A stretch of DNA of 10,000 bases from Anaerolinea sp. GTDB lineage: Bacteria; Chloroflexota; Anaerolineae; Anaerolineales; Anaerolineaceae. The position numbers and the translations under genes were made by a program. Numbering within the stretch: the first letter of the stretch is position 1; every line of letters begins with the position of its first letter. Location: positions 1 to 10,000 of the forward strand of contig JAIWNK010000018.1 of assembly GCA_020216845.1 (NCBI GenBank), given 5' to 3'. This document shows positions 1 to 6,320 of this stretch, one piece after another. Under the pieces are notes generated by a model. That model had not been told where the DNA came from. It saw only the letters and a list, made by a program, of their open reading frames with translations, and did no database searches.

Positions 1-1050
1 CTAAATCTCCATATCCACTCCTGCTACTCTGATGGACGTTCCACCCATGCCGAAATTGCCCGTGCTGCTCTGCAAGCTGGGCTAGATGCCGTATTCATCA
101 CGGATCACAATCTACTTGTCACCGGTGTTGAGGGCTATTACAAGCAAGGCAAAAAGCGCGTTCTGCTCCTCACCGGCGAAGAAGTTCACGATGTTCAACG
201 TTGGCCACAAAAAAGTCACCTGCTCATCTTTGGCGTCAGACGCGAATTAGCCCCCTTTGCATCCGATCCCCAAAATCTCATCCGTCAGGTGCAACAAGCC
301 GATGGCCTATCTTTCATTGCACACCCCTACGAAGATGCCCTACCAGCCTTTCACGAACCAGACATTTCGTGGGCCGATTGGGAAGTAAATGGATATAACG
401 GGCTTGAAATCTGGAACGCAATGAGCGAATTGAAAAGCCGCATTCGCTCTCCGTTTCACGCACTATTCTATTCCCTCTTCCCCAACTTCGTCGCGGTTGG
501 ACCCAACCCACAGGCCATTCAAAAATGGGATGAATTGCTTGCAGAGAACAAACACATTGTTGCCATCGCCGGCAGTGATGCCCATGCCCTAAACGCTCGC
601 ATGGGCCCATTCCGTCGCACGCTCTACCCCTACCAGTTCCACTTCCGCGCGATTAACAATCACCTTTACCTGCCCGAGCCACTCAGCGGTGACCTTCCCG
701 CCGATCGCGAGGCAATCCTCAATGCACTGCGCAAAGGGCACCTGTTCATTGGCTATGACCTAATCGCACCCACAAACGGCTTCAAATTCACTGCCCAGGG
801 TCAGGGGCCCATTGCCATTCCAGGTGACAAAATCGCCCTCAACAGCGGCGTCACCCTGCAAATTTTCCTCCCCCAACCCTGTCAATGCCATCTCCTTTGC
901 AATGGCCAACGCATCCAATCCTGGTCAGAAGGTGAAACACACACCTTAATCATTAACCAACCAGGCGCCTATCGCGTTGAATGCTATCTGCCTTACCTGG
1001 GTCGTCAACGCGCCTGGATTTTCAGCAACCCGATCTATATCTGCAAATGA
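1..1050 (+). CDS. PHP-domain metal-dependent hydrolase, 5'-truncated
   Basis: The frame is open from base 1 to a TGA at 1048-1050, giving 349 visible residues; the start lies to the left. Few residues are probably missing, since the PHP fold normally opens with the first metal motif, seen here as LHIHS (H4, H6). Further expected metal ligands are visible: ITDHN (D35, H36), TGEE (E60 or E61), IAHP (H108) and GSDAH (D193, H195). This is the ligand pattern of the trinuclear PHP phosphoesterase site. After about residue 225 comes a beta-rich tail ending in WIFSNPIYI, which resembles the C-terminal part of CehA/McbA-type PHP proteins. The substrate cannot be told from sequence; phosphoesterase or related hydrolase activity is inferred from the family. 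Its stop overlaps the start of the downstream deacylase gene (ATGA), so the two are probably co-translated. An internal GTG at 289 would remove the first motifs and is not the start. Confidence 0.88.
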   Translation, partial: LNLHIHSCYSDGRSTHAEIARAALQAGLDAVFITDHNLLVTGVEGYYKQGKKRVLLLTGEEVHDVQRWPQKSHLLIFGVRRELAPFASDPQNLIRQVQQADGLSFIAHPYEDALPAFHEPDISWADWEVNGYNGLEIWNAMSELKSRIRSPFHALFYSLFPNFVAVGPNPQAIQKWDELLAENKHIVAIAGSDAHALNARMGPFRRTLYPYQFHFRAINNHLYLPEPLSGDLPADREAILNALRKGHLFIGYDLIAPTNGFKFTAQGQGPIAIPGDKIALNSGVTLQIFLPQPCQCHLLCNGQRIQSWSEGETHTLIINQPGAYRVECYLPYLGRQRAWIFSNPIYICK

Positions 1051-1538
1051 CCTCCAACAACGTCACACGCTTACTCGATTCTCGCAAAATTGCTTACACG
1101 GCCTTTGACCTGCCAGTTGAAAAGCTCGGTGCGCGTCAAACAGCCCGACTCTTGGGTGTATCCCCACACATCATCTACAAAACCATCGTCATTTTACGCG
1201 AAAAACCTGGCAAACCGCTACTCGCTGTCATTCCTGGCGATCATCAGGTAGACCTCAAAGCTCTAGCCGCCTACCTGGGAGAGAAAAAAGTGCACCTGCC
1301 CACTCAGCGCGAGGCTGAACAGCTGACCGGCTTGCAAGCAGGTGGCATCTCCCCACTCGCCCTACTGAACAAAGGCTTTCAAGTCATCCTGGATTCTGCT
1401 GCCCAGACCGAACAAGAGATCCACATCTCAGGGGGCCAACGCGGCCTCAACCTGCGCTTACCTGTCAAAGCCATCATCGAGCTAACCCACGCCCGCCTGG
1501 CAGAAATCAGCCGTCCCAGCGAAACGGACGAGGACTAA
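1047..1538 (+). CDS. ybaK: YbaK/EbsC-family aminoacyl-tRNA deacylase (Cys-tRNA(Pro) deacylase-like)
   Basis: A 163-residue protein, close to the usual length of about 160 for stand-alone YbaK. The family hydrolyses mischarged aminoacyl-tRNA in trans, classically Cys-tRNA(Pro) made by prolyl-tRNA synthetase. Visible hallmarks are the N-terminal substrate-handling segment, the conserved lysine in IYKTIV (K45), a strand-rich core with AVIPGDHQVD (about 60-69), and the family motif GGISP (G99-P103). I chose ATG 1047 because it overlaps the upstream stop as ATGA and yields the canonical N-terminus. The frame extends upstream to 981, but that would add 22 unrelated residues inside the PHP gene. There is no clear Shine-Dalgarno, so translation probably depends on coupling to the PHP gene. 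The YbaK group is better supported than ProXp-ala or the ProRS INS domain, but exact tRNA specificity is not decidable here. Confidence 0.87.
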   Translation: MTSNNVTRLLDSRKIAYTAFDLPVEKLGARQTARLLGVSPHIIYKTIVILREKPGKPLLAVIPGDHQVDLKALAAYLGEKKVHLPTQREAEQLTGLQAGGISPLALLNKGFQVILDSAAQTEQEIHISGGQRGLNLRLPVKAIIELTHARLAEISRPSETDED

Positions 1539-1639
1539 CCCTAACCTGCCACCTCCACAACCGATCCGCCCTCATTGCTTGACAAAAGTTCAGCACAAAC
1601 GCATCCTAACCTTGCAAAAAACGCTTTATAATAGCAAGT
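1539..1639. other. Intergenic gap between the PHP-ybaK unit and the FHA/rodA unit
   Basis: These 101 bases hold no ORF and no convincing hairpin terminator for the upstream unit. They are pyrimidine-rich at the left and AT-rich at the right. They contain an exact TTGACA at 1579-1584 and an exact TATAAT at 1627-1632, but the two are 42 bases apart and cannot be one promoter. Confidence 0.7.
1627..1632 (+). promoter_or_regulatory. -10 box of a probable leaderless promoter for the FhaA-like gene
   Basis: A perfect TATAAT ends 7 bases before the ATG at 1640, which would place the transcription start at or within a base or two of the A of the start codon. No SD sequence precedes that ATG, consistent with a leaderless mRNA. 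At 16-18 base spacing no good -35 is present (TCCTAA at 17), so an activator or alternative sigma contact may be involved. The box and spacing are seen directly; promoter function is inferred. Confidence 0.55.
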
Positions 1640-2359
1640 ATGAAGTCACGTCTGGACGAAATCGAAACCCGTTTGCAACGTTGGATTGAAAACAGTGCCA
1701 TTCATCTACCCTGGATGGACCCCTCGATGGATCTAACCCATCAACTTGCCCGCGCCGTGCAAAACAACCTCTCAACCACACCTGATGGCAAAACAATAGC
1801 CCCCAGCCAATTCACCATTTACATTCCTCCCGAAAGCACTGCTGCCTGGCAAATAGATGACCACACCCTTCAATCTCTGGCAAATGCGCTACAACAAGGC
1901 GTTCATTCTGCCGGCATCTCCTTCCTATCCCCCCCTACGTTGCATGTTCTATCCGATCCACAACTCCCCCCTGGCCAAATGCGCGTCCAGGTGATTGAAA
2001 ACGACCTCAGCGGCCAAACCGCCGTCATGCCAACACTTGCCACATCATCATCAACCCAAACCCCATCAGGTGCTTGCCTGCTGACTCCTGATCAAAAAAT
2101 TATTTTTCTTACACAGCCCGTCATCAACATTGGCCGTCGTCCAGACAATCACATTGTCATCGAAGACCCACGCGTCTCACGCGCCCACGTTCAGCTACGC
2201 GTTGTGCGCGGCCAATACGTCTTGTTTGACCTGAACTCTAGCGGCGGCACAGCCATCAATGGCCAACGCGTCACACAACACACCCTGCGCCCCGGCGACG
2301 TCATCTCTCTTGCCGGGTACCTGCTCGTCTACAACGAAGAACATACATCTGCTGATTGA
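1640..2359 (+). CDS. FhaA-like protein: DUF3662-type N-terminal domain plus C-terminal FHA domain
   Basis: A 239-residue soluble protein. Residues 1 to about 125 resemble the DUF3662/FhaA N-terminal domain: a helical start rich in basic and acidic residues (MKSRLDEIETRLQRWIE), then a strand pattern with FTIYIPPES. A short Thr/Ser-rich linker (about 126-145) leads to an FHA domain (about 155-232) with the expected phosphopeptide-loop residues: G165-R166, S180-R181-x-H183 and an N-S-S-G-G-T turn followed by INGQ. FHA domains bind phosphothreonine. In actinobacteria FhaA links Ser/Thr kinase signalling to peptidoglycan synthesis, but the mycobacterial protein is over 500 residues and has a much longer linker, so this is a compact version. 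It is followed 13 bases later by the FhaB-like gene and further on by the RodA-PBP fusion, which supports a cell-envelope role. ATG 1640 is chosen because it is the first start and lies directly after the -10 box. Confidence 0.85.
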   Translation: MKSRLDEIETRLQRWIENSAIHLPWMDPSMDLTHQLARAVQNNLSTTPDGKTIAPSQFTIYIPPESTAAWQIDDHTLQSLANALQQGVHSAGISFLSPPTLHVLSDPQLPPGQMRVQVIENDLSGQTAVMPTLATSSSTQTPSGACLLTPDQKIIFLTQPVINIGRRPDNHIVIEDPRVSRAHVQLRVVRGQYVLFDLNSSGGTAINGQRVTQHTLRPGDVISLAGYLLVYNEEHTSAD

Positions 2360-2365
2360 GAAAGG
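2358..2365 (+). promoter_or_regulatory. Ribosome binding site for the FhaB-like gene
   Basis: GAGAAAGG sits 7 bases before ATG 2373 and begins inside the stop codon of the preceding gene. It decides the start: the frame is open back to 2259, but those residues would lie inside the FhaA-like FHA domain and have no SD. Confidence 0.65.
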
Positions 2366-2372
2366 TTACCCA

Positions 2373-2798
2373 ATGAGCGGCATCTTGATCCTTGTCTTGC
2401 GCATCCTTCTGGCGGTTTGCTTATATGGTTTTCTCATCTGGGCAATGCTGACCATTTGGCACGAACTGCGCGCCCACACCCAGCTCATTCACCCTCAACA
2501 CACCCCCACCCTGCATCTCGCCATTCTGGAAGGCGCCCCCGCCCAAGAAAAGGAATTGGCTCTACCAGAAATCATTTTAGGCCGAGACCCCAACAGTCAC
2601 TTTGCGCTCAACAACGAAACAGTCTCCGCCCGACATGCCCGCATTAGCTTTCATCATAATCAATGGTGGGTCGAAGACCTGCACACTACCAACGGAACTT
2701 ATCTCAACGATCAACGTATTGAAGCAGCCACCGTCCTTGTCAATGGCGATGAGTTGCGTTGCGGACAAGTTGTGTTAAGCATTGGCATCAATCCCTGA
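2373..2798 (+). CDS. FhaB-like membrane-anchored FHA-domain protein
   Basis: A 141-residue protein with one N-terminal membrane segment (about 4-28, ILILVLRILLAVCLYGFLIW), a short linker, and a C-terminal FHA domain (about 47-139). The FHA signature is complete: G70-R71, S85-A-R87-H88 and N107-G108-T109, the residues that normally contact phosphothreonine and its loop. The layout (single TM then cytoplasmic FHA, length near 150) matches actinobacterial FhaB/FipA, encoded beside fhaA, rodA and pbpA. It probably recruits a phosphorylated partner to the membrane near the RodA-PBP fusion encoded two genes downstream; the partner and its kinase are not in this window. The start at 2373 is set by a good SD and by the fact that it begins the membrane helix. 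Confidence 0.86.
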   Translation: MSGILILVLRILLAVCLYGFLIWAMLTIWHELRAHTQLIHPQHTPTLHLAILEGAPAQEKELALPEIILGRDPNSHFALNNETVSARHARISFHHNQWWVEDLHTTNGTYLNDQRIEAATVLVNGDELRCGQVVLSIGINP

Positions 2799-2803
2799 AA
2801 AAA

Positions 2804-2812
2804 AAGGAAGGA
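2804..2812 (+). promoter_or_regulatory. Ribosome binding site for the MTA phosphorylase gene
   Basis: AAGGAAGGA lies 8-9 bases before ATG 2821 and directly follows an eight-A run at 2798-2805 that overlaps the end of the FhaB-like gene. It supports ATG 2821 over the in-frame upstream ATG at 2782, which lies inside the previous gene and gives 13 non-family residues. Confidence 0.7.
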
Positions 2813-2820
2813 ACTGTCTC

Positions 2821-3693
2821 ATGAATCACTCTATGCCCACGCTTGGTATCATTGGCGGCTCTGGCCTGTATAACTTCGCCGCCCTACAAGATATCACCAC
2901 CCACACAATCACCACCCCGTACGGTCAACCCAGTTCCCCCATTCTGGTTGGCACACTCTCCGGCAAACGCGTTGCTTTCCTTGCCCGGCACGGCATCGGT
3001 CATTTCATCTCCCCCAGCGAAGTCAACTATCGCGCCAATATCTACGCTCTCAAAATCCTTGGCGTACAGCGCATTGTCAGCATCAGCGCCTGTGGCTCAT
3101 TGCGCGAAGATTACGCCCCCGGCCACATCGTCATTCCCGATCAACTGGTAGATTTCACCCGCAACCGCGCCCGCACTTTCTTTGGCGACGGCCTGGTCGC
3201 CCATGTTGGCGTTGCCAACCCCTTCTGCGGACGGCTTGCCTCACAAGTCCACGAAGCAGTTCGGCAAGCCGGTGGAATTGTCCACAAAGGCGGCAGCCTG
3301 ATCACAATCGAAGGTCCGCGCTTCTCCACACGCGGCGAATCCGATCTCTATCGCTCCTGGGGTATTTCCATCATCGGCATGACCGCCTGCCCCGAAGCCT
3401 TTCTGGCCCGCGAAGCCGAGCTATGCTACGCCACGATGGCACACGTCACCGATTATGACGTGTGGCACATCAGCGAACAACCCGTCAGCGTCGAAATCGT
3501 CATTCGCACCCTAATGCAAAACACCGAGCTTGCCCAAACAGCCATTCAGCGCCTGATTGAAGCCTTGCCAGAAGAAGAAGATTGCTCCTGCCATCATGCT
3601 CTAGCCGAAGCCATCATCACCAACCCCAATCATATTTCTGCCCAAAAGCGCAGCGAAATGGCCTGGCTGATCGGCAAATACCTCCCCGCGTGA
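2821..3693 (+). CDS. mtnP: S-methyl-5'-thioadenosine phosphorylase (PNP/MTAP family 2)
   Basis: A 290-residue member of the trimeric purine nucleoside phosphorylase family. It would cleave methylthioadenosine, the by-product of polyamine synthesis and other SAM-dependent reactions, into adenine and methylthioribose-1-phosphate. Visible motifs are the phosphate loop GIIGGSGLY (9-17), ARHGIGH around R56-H57, VNYRANI, EGPRFSTR (164-171), GMT with M187, and PEAFLAREAELCYA. The base-binding loop is TDYDVW with D211 and D213; Asp here, rather than the Asn of guanine-type phosphorylases, favours a 6-aminopurine. A C-terminal Cys-x-Cys (C255, C257) is present, as in thermophilic archaeal MTA phosphorylase II, where it forms a stabilising disulfide. 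The gene sits 22 bases after the FhaB-like gene and overlaps the RodA-PBP gene at GTGA. A methylthioinosine or general PNP role is less likely but not excluded. Confidence 0.9.
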   Translation: MNHSMPTLGIIGGSGLYNFAALQDITTHTITTPYGQPSSPILVGTLSGKRVAFLARHGIGHFISPSEVNYRANIYALKILGVQRIVSISACGSLREDYAPGHIVIPDQLVDFTRNRARTFFGDGLVAHVGVANPFCGRLASQVHEAVRQAGGIVHKGGSLITIEGPRFSTRGESDLYRSWGISIIGMTACPEAFLAREAELCYATMAHVTDYDVWHISEQPVSVEIVIRTLMQNTELAQTAIQRLIEALPEEEDCSCHHALAEAIITNPNHISAQKRSEMAWLIGKYLPA

Positions 3694-6320
3694 ACCTGCT
3701 CTTCCCCACTTCCACCGAATCCAAAGATCACATTCAGGCACGCTTGATGTCCTGGACGGCAGGATTTATTTTAATCTATGCCATCAGCCTCACCCTTGCC
3801 CCCGCCGCGCGTTTGCACTCGTGGAATATCGCCTATCGCTGGACGCACTGGCCTGCTGTCCTCGTCTGGATCGTTGGGTTTGCGCTCCTTCACCGTCAAA
3901 CGCGCAAATACACCCCCGATCGCGACCCATATTTATTACCCATCATGGCTCTGCTCAGCGGGTGGGGGCTGCTCACAATCTGGCGCCTGACTCCCGATTT
4001 CGGCATCCGGCAAACGCTGTGGCTCATCGTCTGTCAGGCCCTTTTCTGGTTCGGCCTCAAAATTCCCAACCTAATCCAGGAATTGCGCCATTATAAATAT
4101 CTCTCGCTGAGTGGCATTCTCCTACTGATCGCACTCACATTGATATTTGGTGCCTATCCCGGCGGATTCGGCCCACGGCTTTGGCTTGGCTGCTGTGGCA
4201 TCTATTTTCAACCTGCTGAAGCGCTCAAACTTCTCATGGTCGTTTACCTGGCTGCCTACCTTTCTGAACGACAGGCAACCACCATTGGACTATTACAAAT
4301 TCTCACCCCAGCCTTCTTGCTGGTTGGCTCATCCATCACTCTGTTAGCTGTCCAGCGCGACCTTGGCACAGCTTCGCTGCTGATTATTCTCTTCACCCTG
4401 ATTGTGTATCTCGCCACCGGCAAACGCCGCGTTTTGCTTATCAGCGCGGGGTTGCTTAGCGTTGCCGGCCTCATCGGCTATCAACTCTTTGATGTCATTC
4501 GTGTGCGCGTGGAGGCCTGGCTCAATCCCTGGTTGGATGCAAGCGGACGATCGTACCAAATTGTTCAATCACTGCTTGCGTTTGCCTCTGGTGGTTTTCT
4601 TGGCAGCGGCCCCGGCTTGGGCAGCCCCAGTGTTGTGCCGATTGCCCATTCAGACTTTATCTTTGCTGCCATTGGCGAAGAAAGCGGTTTGCTTGGTGGG
4701 GTCGGTCTGCTTTTGCTCCTGAGCATTCTCACACTACGCGGTCTAAAAACTGCCATTCGCGCCGCCAACGCTTACCAGCGTCTTCTAGCAGGCGGCATCA
4801 CCACCTACTTAATCTCGCAAAGCATTTTAATCATTGGTGGCAACCTCCGCTTACTTCCCCTGACAGGGGTCACGCTTCCCTTTGTCTCTTACGGCGGTTC
4901 ATCCCTCTTAATCTCTTTTCTCTCCCTGCTAATTCTGCTGCGCATTAGCAACGACACCCAAGACCAGCCCAGCCCATTGCGCCATCCCGAGCCTTATTGG
5001 ACGACCGCAGCTCTATTATTGACTGGTTTGTTTGCCCTGACACTATTACAAGGCTGGTGGAGCATTATACGTTCTCCAGCTCTTGCCACCCGCCCAGACA
5101 ACCCCCGACGAATCATCGCCGACCGCTACGTATTGCGCGGTCAACTGCTCGACCGAAACAATCAAGTATTAGCCTATACAGAAGGTCAACCAGGCAACTA
5201 CCTTCGCCGCGTTACTACATCAGCAGTGGCACCTGTCATTGGCTATCATAACGCCACTTATGGTCAATCTGGCGCAGAATTTGGCTTCGATGGATATCTG
5301 CGCGGCCTGCAAGGCACCCCCACGTCACTGGTTTGGTATTACAGTCTTCTTTTTAGTCAACCACCGCCCGGTCTGGATGTTCGTCTCAGCCTTGAGCTCA
5401 ATTTACAGCAACAAGCCACCCAACTACTCGAAGGTCAAACCGGCGCCTTGGTGTTGCTAAACGCCAACACCGGTGAGATCCTGGCCATGGCTTCTTCACC
5501 ATCCTTTGATCCCAATCAAATTGAACAACAGTGGCCAACCTGGCTCAATGACCAACGCGCCCCCTTGCTGAATCGCGCCGTGCAAGGTCTTTACCCACCG
5601 GGTCAAGCACTGATCCCCTTTTTGCTAGCCGATCAACTCTCGCGCGCCGACCTGCCCAACCGCCCCCTGGCCCTCTCTTACAGCCTCCAAGGGCAACTAT
5701 TCGAATGTAGTCAACCGCTAGACACCTCTGCGACATGGAACGAAATTTTGCGCTTTGGCTGCCCCACAGCTGCCCTACGCCTCAGCGAAGGAAAAACAAG
5801 CCAGGACTTTCGCTCCCTCTATGAACAAATTGGCTTCAGCCAAATGCCCGCCCTACCCTTGCCAAGCAGCCCACCAACCCAACCTGACAAAAACGCCCTT
5901 CCCACCCTATCTGCGTTAGGACAAGATGGTTTGCGCATTACGCCGCTCCAGATGGCGCTTGCAGCTTCTGCCCTCAATCAACAAGGCAACCGCCCCGCTC
6001 CCCGGCTTGGATTAGCTGTCAATACACCAACGCAAGGGTGGATTGTATTCAGCAATCAACAACCCCAGCCCAGCTTACCAGCCAACGGCATTGTGCGCAC
6101 CCTGCCACTACTCGCTGCCAACGGATTACCTATCTGGGAAATCAGCGCAAATGCATTAGGCGATGAGCAACAACCCATCGCCTGGTATTTATCGGGTGTA
6201 CAGCCTAGCTGGCAAGGCACCCCCCTGACTCTTGTCATTGTCCTTGAAGATGCTCGCCCTCTTCAGGCAGCCCAACTAGGCCATCAATTCTGGCAAAGTC
6301 TGCTCAGTATGCAGCCCTAG
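3690..6320 (+). CDS. RodA/FtsW (SEDS) peptidoglycan polymerase fused to a degenerate penicillin-binding-protein domain
   Basis: An 876-residue membrane protein. Residues about 20-445 are a SEDS glycosyltransferase with roughly twelve hydrophobic segments. They carry family landmarks: WLNPWLDASGRSYQ with D283 aligning to the proposed catalytic Asp of RodA, ASGGFLGSGPG, SDFIFAAIGEESGLLG, and TLPFVSYGGSSLL. One further helix (about 440-462) leads to a class B PBP-like part: an anchor/pedestal region (about 468-580, with VLRGQLLDRN and GFDGYLRGLQG) and a transpeptidase-like fold (about 590-876, with LLNANTGEILAMASSPSFDP, LGQDGLRITPLQMALAA and IAWYLSG). The active site is lost: the SxxK slot reads QALI (Q639-I642), SxN reads GCP (690-692), and the KTG strand reads about EIS (817-819). 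I chose GTG 3690, which overlaps the MTA phosphorylase stop (GTGA); ATG 3747 is an alternative that still keeps the first helix. The stop shares CTAG with the convergent tyrS. Confidence 0.9.
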   Translation: MNLLFPTSTESKDHIQARLMSWTAGFILIYAISLTLAPAARLHSWNIAYRWTHWPAVLVWIVGFALLHRQTRKYTPDRDPYLLPIMALLSGWGLLTIWRLTPDFGIRQTLWLIVCQALFWFGLKIPNLIQELRHYKYLSLSGILLLIALTLIFGAYPGGFGPRLWLGCCGIYFQPAEALKLLMVVYLAAYLSERQATTIGLLQILTPAFLLVGSSITLLAVQRDLGTASLLIILFTLIVYLATGKRRVLLISAGLLSVAGLIGYQLFDVIRVRVEAWLNPWLDASGRSYQIVQSLLAFASGGFLGSGPGLGSPSVVPIAHSDFIFAAIGEESGLLGGVGLLLLLSILTLRGLKTAIRAANAYQRLLAGGITTYLISQSILIIGGNLRLLPLTGVTLPFVSYGGSSLLISFLSLLILLRISNDTQDQPSPLRHPEPYWTTAALLLTGLFALTLLQGWWSIIRSPALATRPDNPRRIIADRYVLRGQLLDRNNQVLAYTEGQPGNYLRRVTTSAVAPVIGYHNATYGQSGAEFGFDGYLRGLQGTPTSLVWYYSLLFSQPPPGLDVRLSLELNLQQQATQLLEGQTGALVLLNANTGEILAMASSPSFDPNQIEQQWPTWLNDQRAPLLNRAVQGLYPPGQALIPFLLADQLSRADLPNRPLALSYSLQGQLFECSQPLDTSATWNEILRFGCPTAALRLSEGKTSQDFRSLYEQIGFSQMPALPLPSSPPTQPDKNALPTLSALGQDGLRITPLQMALAASALNQQGNRPAPRLGLAVNTPTQGWIVFSNQQPQPSLPANGIVRTLPLLAANGLPIWEISANALGDEQQPIAWYLSGVQPSWQGTPLTLVIVLEDARPLQAAQLGHQFWQSLLSMQP

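Noticed and set aside
314..610. Minus-strand ORF of 98 codons
   Set aside because: It is antisense to the PHP metal-binding domain, with composition typical of a shadow frame and no recognisable motif.
981..1046. Upstream extension of the YbaK-like ORF
   Set aside because: It lies inside the PHP gene, has no SD, and adds residues with no family match; ATG 1047 at the ATGA overlap gives a standard-length protein.
2796..2812. A-run after the FhaB-like gene as a terminator
   Set aside because: There is no GC-rich stem beside it; it runs directly into the SD of mtnP and is better read as an A-rich ribosome-binding region.
3582..3689. Longer start for the RodA-PBP fusion
   Set aside because: It would overlap the mtnP coding region by over 100 bases with low-complexity residues read out of the mtnP frame; GTG 3690 fits the overlap pattern.
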